Position numbers and translations under genes: made by a program
The notes under the pieces: generated by a model
The model's input: only the letters and a program-made list of their open reading frames with translations
Databases searched by the model: none
What the model was told of the DNA's origin: nothing
Part shown: piece after piece, positions 41,096-53,614 of the stretch
Position numbering within the stretch: the first letter of the stretch is position 1
Layout of the letters: every line of letters begins with the position of its first letter
NCBI GenBank assembly: GCA_030867875.1
Contig: JAOWCC010001634.1
Coordinates: 9,194,778 to 9,258,777 of the forward strand
Direction: 5' to 3'
DNA: 64,000 bases
DNA from: Actinernus sp. WN-2022
Taxonomy: Eukaryota; Cnidaria; Anthozoa; Actiniaria; Actinernidae

Positions 41096-42270
41096 GGATG
41101 GACCTAGGATGACGCATGATGATGCAGAATGATGCAGGATGACGCAGGATGATGCAGGATGATGCAGGGTGATGCAGAATGATGCAGGATGGCCAAGGAT
41201 GATGCAGGATGGCCAAGAATGGGCAAGGATGATGCAGGATGATGTAGGATGAAGCAGGAGGACGCGCTGAATTTATTTATCCGTTTTATGTATTTCTATT
41301 TCTTTCCACTTTTTCAAAAAGTTTTCTTTCTTTCTTTATATGTTTCTTTCATGAGGCGCCAGGATGGGCCTGCGTGAAAGAGGTTGGACCGATGCCGCAG
41401 GATGACGCAGGATGATGCGAAGATGATGCAGGATGATGCAGAATGGTGCAGGATGATGCAGCAGGATGCAGGATGGGCCAGAATGACATAGGATAATGCC
41501 GGATGATGCAGGATGACGCAGGATGATGCAGGATGGACTTAGTATGATGCAGAATGATACAGGATGGCCAAGGATGATGCAGGATGGCCAACAATGGGCA
41601 AGGATGATGCAGGATGATGTAGGATGAAGCAGAGGACGCGTTGAATTTAATTATCCGTTTTATGTAATTCTATTTCTTTCTACTTTTTCAATTTTTTTTC
41701 TTTCTTTCTTTATATCTTTCTTTCATGATGCGCCAGGATGGGCCTGCGTGAATGAGGATGGACGACCAGCATGATGAAGGATGGGCGAGCATGATGCAGG
41801 ATGATGCAGGATGGACCTGGGATGATGCAGAATGATCCAAGATGGGCAAGGATGATGCAGGATGGGCAACGTTGATGCAGGACGATGAAGGATAAATTAA
41901 GCAGGAGGAAGCGTTGAATTAATGTTTCCGTTTCTTTATGTATTTCAATTTCTTTCAATTTCTTTCTACTTTTTCTATTTCTTTCTTTCTTTCTATCGTG
42001 ATGTGCCAGGATGGTCCTGCGTCAATCAGGATGGACCAGCAGGATGCTGGATGGGCGAGCATAATGCAGGATGCCGCAGGATGATGCAGGATGACGCAGC
42101 ATGACGCAGCATAATGCAGGATGACGCAGAATAATGCAGGATGATGCAGGATGACGCAGGATGATGCAGGATGGTGCAGGATGGACCTAGGATGATGCAG
42201 TATGATGCAGGATGATGCAGGATGATGCAGCATGATGCAGTATGATGAAGGATGATCCAGGATGATGCAG

Positions 42271-42774
42271 TGTAACGGGCCGAGACATCGTTCTAGCTGC
42301 CCTTGAAGGGCACAGCCCGGCCGAAGCCGGCAACACACAAAACAACACGATCACACAGAGTCGCGAGGCAGAACTGGTTTATTGGGTCACTTTCATCTTA
42401 CTATATTGCAGCCTTTAATCTGATAACTATGAAAGGAATGTAGGCGCAGTTTCCTTTTACGACATGTCATGCACGCCACACTATTCCCTCTCTCAAATGT
42501 TCTCGTCCCGAGAACGGAAATACATTTAAAAAACGTGAAACAGAAATTACACTTTGTGAAAACTTACATGTACATAATTTATATACATACATACAAAATA
42601 CATCATTACCGACCCGCGCTTCATACACATGTATAAACATCTCTGTCGTTGGCACATCAACCATATTCCCTAAATCACTGTTTGTTTTCAATACTCATGT
42701 AGTCTCGACCACTTCACAGTCACGAAAACTCTTACGGTTACTTCACGCTGGTCTGCCGTAGCACTGAACGGACT
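42271..42774 (-). mobile_element. LTR-like insertion in the minisatellite
   Basis: A single 504-bp stretch without minisatellite units is bracketed by TGCAG at 42266-42270 and 42775-42779. Read on the minus strand it has CCAATAAACCAG, then GCCTCGCGACTCTGTG, and ends CGGGCCCGTTACA-like at 42271, which looks like the R-U5 end of a Gypsy-type LTR. TGCAG is frequent in the host repeat, so the duplication is weak evidence. The opposite end is not a clean TG. Confidence 0.5.
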
Positions 42775-45263
42775 TGCAGGATGATGCAGGATGATACAAG
42801 ATACAAGATTTCTTTCTACTTTTTTCTATTTCTTTCTTTCATTACATGCCAGGATGGGACAGCACGAATCAGGATGGGCCAGCAAGAATCAGGATGGGCC
42901 AGCACGAATCAGGATGGCCCAGCATGAATCAGGATGAGCAAGTAAGAATCAGGATGGGCCAGCACGAATCAGGATGGCCGAGCATGATGCAGGATGACGC
43001 AGCATGATGCAGGATGACGCAGGATGATGCAGGATTATACATGATGATGCAGAATGGTGCAGGATGATACAGCATCATGCAGTATGATGCAGGATAACAC
43101 AGGATGCAGGAGGATGCAGAATGGACCTAGGATGATGGAGAATGATGCAAGATGGGGAAGGATGATGCAGGATGACGCAGGATGATGCAGGATTGTGCAT
43201 GATGATGCAGAATGGTGCAGGATGATACAGCATCATGCAGTATGATGCAGGATAACACAGGAGGATGTAGGAGGATGCAGAATGGACCTAGGATGATGGA
43301 GAATGATGCAGGATGAAGCAGGAGGTCGCATTGTATTTATTTATTCATTTCTTTATGTATTTCTATTTCTTTCTGTTTCTCTCTACTCGCTACTTTTTCC
43401 TATTTCTTTTTTCTTACTTCCTTTCTTTCTTTCTTTCTTTCGTGTTGTAACAGGATGGGCGAGCATGATGCAGCATTGGCCAGGTTTCACAAGGATGATG
43501 CAGCATGACATAAGGTTATGCAGGATGATGCAGAATGGTGCAGGATGATGGAGCATGATGCAGGATGGGCAACGATGATACAGTATGGCCAAGGACGGGC
43601 AAGGATAATGCAGGATGGCCAACGATGGGCAAGAATGAAGCAGGATGATGTAGGATGAAGCAGGACGCGTTGGATTTATTTATCCGTTTCTTTATGTATT
43701 TCAATTTCATTCAATTTCTTTCTATTTTTTCAATTTCTTTCTTTCTTTCTTTCTTTTTTTCTGTCTTGATGTGCCAGGATGGGCCTGCGTGAATCAGGAT
43801 GGACCAGCATGATGCAGAATGGGCGAGCATAATGCAGGATGCCGCAGCATGATGCAGGATGAAGCAGGATGATGCATGATGACGCAGCATAATGCAGGAT
43901 GATGCAGGACGCAGGATGATGCAGGATGGTGGAGGATGGACCTAGGATGATGCAAAATGGTGGCGGATGATGCAGCATGATGCATCACCCTGCATTATCA
44001 TGCGTCATCCTGCGTGATGCAGAATGATACAGGATGGCCAAGCATGATGCAGGATGGCCAAGAATGGGCAAGGATGATGTAGGATGATGCAGAATGGTGC
44101 AGGATGATGCAGCATGATGCAGAATGATGCAGGATGATGTAGGATGGTGCAGGATGGACTTAGTATGATGCAGAATGATACAGGATGCCCAAGGATAGTG
44201 CAGGATGACCAACAATGAGCAAATATGATGCAGGACGATGTAGCATGAAGGAGGAGGACGCGTTGAATTTATTTATCCGTTTTATGTAATTCTATTTTTT
44301 TCTACTTTTTCAAATTGTTTTCTTTCTTTCTTTATATCTTTCTTTCATGATGCGCCAGGATGGGCCTGCGTGAATGAGGATGGACCAGCATGATGCAGGA
44401 TGCCGAAGGATGACGCAGGATGATGCAAAGATGATGCAGCATGATGCAGAATGTTGCAGGATGATGCAACACGATGCAGGGTGACGCAGGATAATGCAGG
44501 ATGGTGGAGGATCGACCTAGGATGATGCAGAATAATGCAGAATGGTGGAGGATGATGCAGGATGGACCTAGGATGATGCAGAATGATGCAAGATGGGCAA
44601 GGATGATGCAGGATGGCCAACGTTGATGCAGGATGATATAGGATAAAGCAGGAGAACGCGTTGAAAGAATTTTTCCGTTTCTTTATGAATTTCAATTTCT
44701 TTCAATTTCTTTCTACTTTTTCTATTTCTTTCTTTCTTTCTGTCGTGATGTGCCAGGATGGGCCTGCGTCAATCAGGATGGACCAGCAGGATGCAGGATG
44801 GGCGAGCATAATGCAGGATGCCGCAGGATGATGCAGGATGATGCAGCATGATGCAGGGTGACGCAGGATGACGTCTGTTGTGGCTTTAGCTGCTAAATAC
44901 CCGCAGGATGACGCAACATGATGCAGGATGGACTTGGTATAATGCAGGATGCCGCAGGATGATGCGGGATGGATGATTTGGGATGACGCAGGAAGATGCA
45001 GGATGGAGGAGGATGGACCTAGGATGATGCAGGATGATGCAGAATGATGCAGGATGATGCAGCATGATGCAGTATGATGAAGGATGATCCAGGATGATGC
45101 AGGATGATGTAGGATGATGTAGGATGATGCAGAATTGTGCAGGATGATGCAGCATGATGCAGGGTGACGCAGGATGGTGCAGGATGGACCTAGGATGATG
45201 CAGGATGACGCAGGATGATGTAGGATGAAGCAGGATGAACCTAAGATGATGCACGATGATGCA

Positions 45264-45580
45264 GGATGCGCGATTATCCTAGTCGCTTTAAAGTTCCATG
45301 CTGTAAACCTAATTAAAGGCGGGGTCGCTTGACGTTCATAGTGTGTATAACATTATCCACCGGATAAATCGCTATCCAGTTATAAATTAAACTAGTCATC
45401 AGTTATCTTAACACCTATGCGCTAGAGACATATAGGCGGTATCAATTCAGTCAATGTCCGTTTCCCATGTGCTTGTCTGTTCTTTAATTTATATCAGTTT
45501 GATGGTGATCGTTTTGCAGAAGTGGATTGAGAATCATTCCAAGCCGTATGTGTCATAGCAAGGAAGAAATAGGAGGACGC
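45264..45580. repeat. Non-minisatellite segment, copy 1 of the higher-order unit
   Basis: It starts at CGCGATTATCCTAGTCGCTT and holds CACCGGATAAATCGCTATCC and CATATAGGCGGTATCAATTC. It recurs at about 47040 with few changes, including the same junctions into the minisatellite on both sides. Confidence 0.9.
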
Positions 45581-47039
45581 GTTGTATTTATTTATTACTT
45601 TCTTTATGTATTTCTATTTCTTTCTACTTTTTCTATTGCTTTCTTTCATTACATGCCAGGATGGGCCAGCACGAATCAGGATGGGCCAGCAAGAATCAGG
45701 ATGGGCCAGCACGAATCAGGATGGCCGAGCATGATTCAGAATGGGCCAGCATGATGCAGGATGGGCCAGAATGACATAGGATAATGCCGGATGATGCAGG
45801 ATTATGCATGATGATTCAGAATGGTGCAGGACGATACAGCATTATGCAGTATGATGCACGAATGATGCAGGATGAAGCAGGAGGTCGCGTTGTATTTATC
45901 TATTCATTTCTTTATGTATTTCTATTTCTTTCTGTTTCTCTCTACTCGCTACTTTTTCCTATTTCTTTTTTTTACTTCGTTTCTTTCTTTCTTTCTTTCT
46001 TTCTTTCATGTTGTATCAGGTTGGGCGAGCATGAGGATTGGCCAGCATGAATCATGATGGGCCAGGATGAACAAGGATGATGCAGCATGACATAGGCTTA
46101 TGCAGGACGAAAAAAGGTGTGCAGGATTACGCACGTTGATGCAGGATAAGGCAGGATGAGGCAGGATGAGGCAGGGTGATGCAGAATGGTGCAGGATGAT
46201 GGAGCATGATGCAGGATCGGCAACGATGATGCAGGATGGCCAAGGACGGGCAATGATAATGCAGGATGGACAAGAATGAAGCAGGATGATGTAGGATGAA
46301 GCAGGAGAACGCGTTGAATTTATTTATCCGTTTCTTTATGTATTTCAATTTCTTTCAATTTCTTTCTACTTTTTCTATTTCTTTCTTTCTTTCACGATGT
46401 GCCAGGATGGGCCTGCGTGAATCAGGATGGACCAGCATGATGCAGGATGGGCGAGCATGATGCAGGATGCCGAAGTATGACGCAGGATGATGCGAAGATG
46501 ATGCAGGATGATGCAGAATGGTGGAGGATGATACAGCATGATGCAGGGTGACGCAGGATGACGCAGGATTATGCAGGATTATGCAGGATCGACCTAGGAT
46601 GATGCAGCAGGGCCAAGGATGATTGATGATGATGTAGGATAAAGCAGGCGGACGCGTTGAATTAATTTTTCCGTTTCTTTATGAATTTCAATTTCTTTCA
46701 ATTTCTTTCTACTTTTTCTATTTCTTTCTTTCTTTCTGTCGTGATGTGCCAGAATGGGCCTGCGTCAATCAGGATGGATCAGCAGGATACAGGATGGGCG
46801 AGCATAATGCAGGATGCCGCAGGATGATGCAGGATGACGCAGCATGACGCAGGATGATGCAGGATTATGCAGCATGATGCAGTATGATGAAGGATGATCC
46901 AGGATGATGCAGGATGCAGGATGATGTAGGATGCAGAATTGTGCAGGATGGTGCAGGATGGACGTAGGATGATGCAGGTTGACGCAGGATGATGCAGGAT
47001 GAACCTAAGATGATGCATGATGATCCACGATGATGCAGG

Positions 47040-47350
47040 ACGCGCGATGATCCTAGTCGTTTAAAGTTCCATGCTGTAAATCTAATTTCAGGCGGTTTCG
47101 CTTGACGTTCATAGTGTGTACAGCATTATCCACCGGATAAATCGCTATCCAGTTATAAAATAAACTAGTCATCAGTTATCTTAACACCTATGCGCTAGAC
47201 ATATAGGCGGTATCAATTCAGTCAAAGTCCGTTTCCCATGTGCTTGTCTGTTCTTTAATTTATATCAGTTTGATGGTGATCGTTTTGCAGAAATGGATTG
47301 AGAATCATTCCAAGCCGTATGTGTCATAGCAAGGATGAAACAGGAGGACG
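47040..47350. repeat. Non-minisatellite segment, copy 2 of the higher-order unit
   Basis: It matches 45264-45580, offset by about 1776 bases. Flanking spacer patterns before and after both copies also agree, so a block of about 1.78 kb was duplicated in tandem. Confidence 0.9.
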
Positions 47351-48441
47351 CGTTGTATTTATTTATTACTTTCTTTATGTATTTCTATTTATTTCTACTT
47401 TTTTTCTATTTCTTTCTTTCATTACATGCCAGGATGGGACAGCACGAATCAGGATGGGCCAACAAGAATCAGGATGGCCCAGCACGAATCAGGATGGCCG
47501 AGCATGATTCTGAAAGGGCCAGCATGATGCAGGATGGGCCAGAATGACATGGGACAATGCCGGATGATGCGGGATGATGCAGCATAATGCAGGATGACGC
47601 AGGATGATGCAGGATGATGCAGCATCATGCATGATGATGTACGAATGATGCAGGAGGCAGGATGGACCTAGGAGGACGCAGAATGATGCAGGATGAAGCA
47701 GGAGGTCCCGAGGTATTTATTGTTCATTTCTTTATGTATTTCTATTTCTTTCTATTTCTCTCTACTCGCTACTTTTTCCTATTTCTTTTTTCTTACTTCC
47801 TTATTTCTTTCTTTCTTTCATGTTCTGCCAGGATGGGCGAGCATGAGGATGGGCCAGCATGATGCAGGATGGGCGAGCATGATTCAGCATTGGCCAGGAT
47901 GCACAAGGATGATGCAGCATGACATAGGCTTATGCAGGACGACGCAAGGTGTGCAGGATTACGCACGTAGATGCAGGATGATGCAGGATGAGGCAGGATG
48001 ATGCAGAATGGTGCAGGATGATGGAGCATGATGCAGGATGGGCAACGATGATGCAGGATGGCCAAGGACGGGCAAGGATAATGCAGGATGGCCAAAGATG
48101 GGCAAGAATGATGCAGGATGGCCAAGGATGATTGAGGATGATGTAGGATAAAGCAGGCGGACGCGTTGAATTAATTTTCCGTTTCTTTTTGTATTTCAAT
48201 TTCTTTCAATTTCTTTCTACTTTTTCTATTTCTTTCTTTCTTTCTTTCTGTCGTGATGTGCCAGGATGGGCCTGCGTCAATCAGGATGGACCAGCCGGAT
48301 ACAGGATGGGCGAGCATAATGCAGGTTGCCGCAGGATGATGCAGGATGACGCAGCATGATGCAGGATGAAAGAGGATGAAAAAGGATGATGCAGAATGGT
48401 GCAGGATGGACCTAGGATGATGCAGGATGCCGCAGGTTGCT

Positions 48442-51434
48442 ACAAGCAAGATGACGTTTTCTTACACGCATAAAAACTGTACAATAACGTTTTGGACGTT
48501 ACAAAAATTAAGATCAAGAAATTTTAAAATGAAAACGTAAAAAGTTAAAGTCGGTAACACGCATTTTATTTATTTTTCATAATTTTCGCCTCCTTTGGGT
48601 CACGTGATAGGTCACGTGACATTTTTAATTTTATACATCGAAACTTTGCAATTATTCAAGATCTCGTTGAAATATTGCATTCTGTGAAGATTTTGTCCAA
48701 TTTCGTCAAGAATTAAGCAAGTTAATGCAGAGATCTTTCAGCCTCGTTTTCATGCTAAACCGTATGTTACTCAACAAAAACATGCCCATAACTCGAAACG
48801 TATACCACAATTCAACTCTACGAACTACCTGACATTGTTCAGCAGCACTTGTTCTACCAAAATCAGGTGTCAAACCTTTTTTGTGGTGAGGGTTGAGCGT
48901 AACCCCTATTTTTCGGACTCTGCTCCCCGACTATAGGTTGAAGTGTGGGGGTTTCCCAGAAACCAGGATTGATCCTACCATTCTCACCTCCAGGTCAGGA
49001 TTCCACAATGAGAAGAGGTTTAAATTTCCACCTAAAATGGGATGTCTTTGTTGCTTGAGGTTAGGGAAAGTTCATGATCAGTTCATGACAAGGGGAAGTG
49101 AAGATATATAATTTGAGGGGGGCTCTTAATTTTTGGGGGTTAGTTAAAGGGCACTGGCCTGAGCATTGATTGGTTGTTCAACAAAGTCAGCCCTCATTTG
49201 ATAAATGAGAAATCATTTGTTAGGTGCTTATACTTTTTACAAACTTTACGAAATTTAAAAAATTGTAATCAGTATTAATGCTTTGCGTGCCCAGTACAAA
49301 TTATAGGAACGTGAGAACTCTTTGCATGGATCCTTTTGTTCCTATAATTTGAATCAGTCTTGGAAATCTCAAGGGAGTTTTAAAATCTGAATGAGAAAGA
49401 AATTGAAAACGATTGTGGTAGTTGTAGAAACATGACGGCATAATCAACATGTTGTATTAAAATCCTAGTTTCATACTCTACAAGAATTGTGGCTCTAAAT
49501 ATTTTTGTTTAAACGTAAACATGGTGTGCAAAGCATTAACACTGATTAGGATTATTTACTATAACACAGAAAATTGGGCATTGAATTGCTCTCATTAAAG
49601 TTATGTATAATCCACCTTTAATGAGTTCTGTACAGTATAGTGCATGTACATGTCTTTAAAATAAATATATGGCTTCATTATATTGTAGTAAATATCCTGC
49701 AGAAAAAGTTACCTGTCACTGTCCCAGCAATGAAATTTGTAAACAGTGCTATTAAATTCTATACATTCTCTTGTAATCACTCTGGCATCAATTTTTTAAG
49801 AATAAATACTTCTGTGCACTTAAAACTGAAGTAACTGCTGCTTTTTGCCTGTCACTGCCTGCTTGTCTGTTATCTAGAGTGACTATAAAACAAAAAAAGA
49901 GATTAGTTTATTGAAAAAAGTTGAAACTGTTTAGAGAGACTATATTAATGACCTTACCACCCTTCCTCATCTAATAACATTACTATATTTTACTATGACT
50001 TCAAATTAAGGAAGTCCAATTCACAATTTACCAAAAGTAACCAAGACCCTGCACAAACCCTATAAATATGAGATATGGATAGATTTTGATTATCATGCCA
50101 ACTAGATACAAGCCTCCAGCTAATGTCTCAACTCCAGCCTCAATGTCACCAAAGGACTGGATTCGGAGGAGAAACAGGGGGGTCATGATTTGTTTCTCTA
50201 TTGCAAGGGGGTTTCCAAAAAATGTTAATGAAAAGGGGGATCTAGAATTATTTCAAAGCTTCAAAAGGGGAGCCTTTAAAATTAAAGTGCACCTAATATT
50301 TATATTGTTATCATAAATATCGATTCTACATTACGTTTTGAGTACTTTTAGTGATGTGTTTACAAGCAGATGGGACAACTGAACTCAGCTGCCTAACTGG
50401 GTCAACTCTATTCAAGAACCAAATTTCACATTGCAAGTTTCTGGAGTTGTCTAGCAAATTGGTAGTACCGGTAGGTAAGATAACAACATTCTAGGACACT
50501 AGACGGCAGCAATAAAGCACAAAAAGAAGAATCAACATTAATCCACCAAAACTCTAATTGTGTTCACCATTTTGTTTTCTTAATGCTTGAATGATTTTGG
50601 CAGCCACATGGAACCAAAGAATTAGGAAAATCAAAATCACTTCCACAGATCTGTTTGAATCAGACAAAAATGAAGGAAAAGTGGAAGAGTAATATTAGTA
50701 GCACATTTTTATTCATTAGAATGACATTTTATAAGAAACAGCTTTTCAAATGAAGAATATATTTGTACGATCATTCACAAGCCAGTTTGAAGTCTCTTGT
50801 TGAGTTCACCCGGACAGTAGGGTAACCCTACCTGAATCATTTTGCTTGTAAACCCAGGCTATATTTAGCCCTAGTGCTATGGTAGCCCTATCTCCTTGTA
50901 AACAGGTCCTCAATGTAATAGATGAGTGGAGTGGACAAACTATGGCATGTCTGTAGCCTTACTGTAACCTCTGTAATTTGATTGGTTCAGAGTACTGTAC
51001 TACGGAACAGTAATCGTACCATAGTTTATAGTGCCGTAGTTTGTCCCACTCATATGAAATCTGCTCTAGCCTCAGCTGTACAGTGAAAAGTACTTAATTA
51101 TGAGTAGTAATTAAACATAAGCTATGAAACTGTCAAGGCCACAACAAAAAACATGAACAAAAGTTCTGAGAGACTACTGGTCACCATACACTGCCACGTG
51201 AAACAGAGCAATAAAAAGTATAGTACATGTAACACGAACGAGAGAACACCAACGTGAGAAAAAAAACTTTCCTTGTGGGTTGCATTGGCGGCCATGTACT
51301 GTTACGCTTATTTAATGATTGTATTCCCTTTAATGTCTCTATCAATTCCAAGCCATATATTAAATTGGAGACCACAACGCTCAAAGAATCGAGCCACCAT
51401 CTCATCGCAACGAAATTGTAACAATTTATCTTTT
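48442..51434. other. Intergenic stretch between the minisatellite and RD3
   Basis: Dispersed repeat pieces are seen: a GGTCACGTGA phrase near 48600, TTTCCCAGAAACCAGGATTG at about 48951 (also near 20401), small inverted pieces with CAAATTATAGGAAC at 49297 and its inverse at 49338, CAAATTTCACATTGCAAGTT near 50420 (also inverted at 36777), and GTCCCACTCATA.GAAATCTG near 51044 (a related phrase lies at 60953). No frame has a domain. The 3' UTR of RD3 lies somewhere below 51435. Confidence 0.45.
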
Positions 51435-52028
51435 TCAAACAGGTAATTCTGTCATAACCACGAATTCCGGCATACTTCTTGATCGTCTTGATTGACAAGC
51501 AATGCTTTCGCACTCCTCGGCGATAGGGTACACCTTACTCGACGATTGGCTTCTAAGTGTCTTAACGCTTGTTCCTAATCCTGTAACACTGCGCGCGAGC
51601 CATCTCAAAGTCGAGTCCCCGTTGTCGCCCATCTCCAGTGTTTCACTCAAATACCGTTCGATAATACACCGCATAAACTTTGGTAGCTCGCCAACATCAA
51701 AATGTCTATTCTCTATTAACGTCCTGAACTTTGTAATAATTCCTCCGCTGTCTTCGGGTCGAACTTTTGCGGCCAATTCTTCAAGAGTAAGTCTTTCTAC
51801 CGGAGTCATTTGGTACGATTTCTTGTGTGGTGTACTTATGAGCCAACTGTAGTCCGCTAAGTTCGTTTTTCGCTTATTTTCCTTCTCTCTTACGCGCTGT
51901 GCTTCTTCCATCTCCTTCATCTGGCATTCGAGTTCAGACATGAGAGTCTCGCATACTAGAACATAATCGGGCTTGGACGAGGGAAGTTCCGTTCCTCTTA
52001 ATTTCAAGCCCAGGCTGGCAAATGACAT
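51435..52028 (-). CDS. RD3: RD3 (retinal degeneration 3) homologue, 197 aa, single coding exon
   Basis: Vertebrate RD3 binds photoreceptor membrane guanylate cyclases, blocks their activation by GCAP proteins and is needed for their delivery to the outer segment. The match to human RD3 (195 aa) runs over the whole length: ETLMSELECQMKEMEEAQR (residues 28-46, coiled coil; human ETLMMELTGQMREAERQQR), DYSWLISTP (59-67), MTPVERLTLEELAAKVRP (74-91; human LSPIERLQLEDVCVKIHP), a helical stretch IITKFRTLI (97-105), FMRCIIERYL (119-128) and near the C-terminus RSRSMPEF (182-189; human LRSWSMPEF). The start ATG is the first in frame and gives MSFASLGLKLRG. No introns are needed. Its client in this animal would be a receptor-type guanylate cyclase; that is inference. 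The plus frame at 51502-51852 is its shadow. Confidence 0.92.
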   Translation of the reverse strand: MSFASLGLKLRGTELPSSKPDYVLVCETLMSELECQMKEMEEAQRVREKENKRKTNLADYSWLISTPHKKSYQMTPVERLTLEELAAKVRPEDSGGIITKFRTLIENRHFDVGELPKFMRCIIERYLSETLEMGDNGDSTLRWLARSVTGLGTSVKTLRSQSSSKVYPIAEECESIACQSRRSRSMPEFVVMTELPV

Positions 52029-52559
52029 TTCAAAGCGACCTTAAAGATCCCTTACTTATGAATTTTCGTTTCTCGATGTTTCCGAAGAAAACGAATCGAG
52101 GCCGTTGTTTGGCTCATGATGCAAATTTATCTTACGTCACGCGTCCTTCTAATTCCATGCGCGCGCTGGATAATCAGTTCAACTGTTGCCATGGCAATTA
52201 GCACAAACGGTTCCGCACGAATACGGCAAAAATATAAAATAATAGTCCGAAGACTACAGCAAAGCTGATATACAACGTAAAATTCTAACACAAAGCACTA
52301 CGGTTAGCTAGGCCTGACACGAAAAGCGCTTGGACTAGATTGCAGCCATAGACAGCTGTTTCGTTCTTATTATAACTCGTCAGTATGGCATAGCAAACCG
52401 TATATGAGCGGGTCGTGTAACTTGCAACATTTTCATTGCGAGAAACAAGTTTCAAAAAAGGCTGCAACAAACAAAAAATGTTGCCGGATCTGTGGATCAG
52501 GATCAGCAGGATTGATTGATTATCCACGTTACCTATTACAATATTACCATTTATAATAT

Positions 52560-53340
52560 AGATACGACAGTACGCGCGCTCTGATTGGCTAAAAAGCCAT
52601 GTTTTATATATCAGAGTATATAACATGGTTTGCCGTGTTTTATTTTTTCAACTGGCGGTTTCCTTTCATCGCGCGCGTAAATCTATATTATAAAACAGAT
52701 AAAGAAGCCTTAAATCCATGTTTATAAAACGCGCCTTCGGCTTGTGCTAACATTTCTCTCATGTTCTCAAATTCCCATCGTGTTTTATGATATATAGTAT
52801 AAAACATGGCTAAGGCTTCTTTATTTGTTAAATATTGTATCTAATTACATCAGACCCTATACACACTAAGTATAACTCGCGCGGTCACAACACGAAATAA
52901 AGGCCGGTAGGTCATCTGGAATGTTGAAGTTGAAATACTAGCAGGAGGTGTGAAACGTGTTGAACATGATTGTTTAGTTGAACAATGTGTCTGTCCTCAT
53001 TTATCCTTTATTTTTCTTTATAGTACAACCAGCCAGGCGCATAGCAATTTTAACGGCATTCAGTGCATTTCACAATCTCTCCGGGCGCTTCAATTTCAAC
53101 ATTCCAGAGGACCTACCGGCCTCGTTGACATGCTAGTTACCAGGAGTTATGCATATGGTCTATAACGGTTCCATTTCATATTTCGCTTAGCCTATCAGCG
53201 TTGTATATCTCTACTGTATATAATGTCAATGTCTACTTGTATTCCTTACTTAGCTCTTGTACCCCTGAATAAGGTTCGAAATATTGGGTACAATAAATAA
53301 CATCGTACAGCCGTCCGATCAGCCTTGCAGTCTTCATATG
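52560..53340. repeat. Dispersed repeat with hairpin and AATAAA-type end
   Basis: ATAAAGAAGCCTTAAATCCA then TGTTTATA at 52699-52726 pairs with TATAAAACATGGCTAAGGCT then TCTTTAT at 52799-52825. Related GCGCGC and CATGTTTTATA phrases flank it. At 53266-53300 stands CCTGAATAAGGTTCGAAATA then TTGGGTACAATAAATAA, a motif type known from the ends of several animal retroelements. No long frame remains. Class and limits are unclear. Confidence 0.4.
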
Positions 53341-53614
53341 AAACAAGTTGCACGATAAAATGCACTATGTACAGGGGGCTTAACAGAAAAAAAATCCTGC
53401 GCTACACAGAAACGAAGCGATTGGGTACAGCTCGAGTAAAACGAATGAGTCGGAAATAAACTCGTTGTTCTTGCATCAACTACCAAATGTTAATATATAT
53501 GCCACACAAGTGAATAGTAATTTTCGCGTGCTCTCATATATGCATATTGGCTACTCAAACTCGGAATATCCTGCACTATTTCAGGCGGCGCTCCCGTTTC
53601 ATGCCGTCATTGGG

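Larger units (their letters stand above)
41096..48441. repeat. Minisatellite field, GATGATGCAG-type units with T/C-rich spacers
   Basis: For over 7 kb the sequence consists of variants of GATGATGCAGGAT (also GGCCAAGGAT, GACGCAGGAT, GGGCAAGGAT). About every 300-450 bases this is broken by a spacer of some 100-150 bases: CGCGTTGAATTTATTTATCC, TTTCTTTATGTATTTC, TTTCTTTCT runs and then CCAGGATGGGCCTGCGTGAA. Some fifteen spacers were counted, near 41270, 41640, 41910, 42810, 43325, 43670, 44260, 44655, 45575, 45890, 46310, 46655, 47350, 47710 and 48170. All minus-strand frames here (HHPASSCIILHHP type) come from the unit translated in any frame. Confidence 0.95.

Noticed and set aside
41096..48441. 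A CRISPR-like array
   Set aside because: Units are contiguous short repeats with no unique spacers, and the window is clearly animal nuclear DNA.
41349..48449. Many minus-strand open frames of HHPASSCIILHHP type, 60-127 codons
   Set aside because: They are the minisatellite unit read in several frames, without start context, splice signals or a shared product. The same peptides appear in overlapping frames, which a gene would not do.
51502..51852. A 116-codon plus-strand frame
   Set aside because: Antisense shadow of RD3, which has a clear family match over its whole length.
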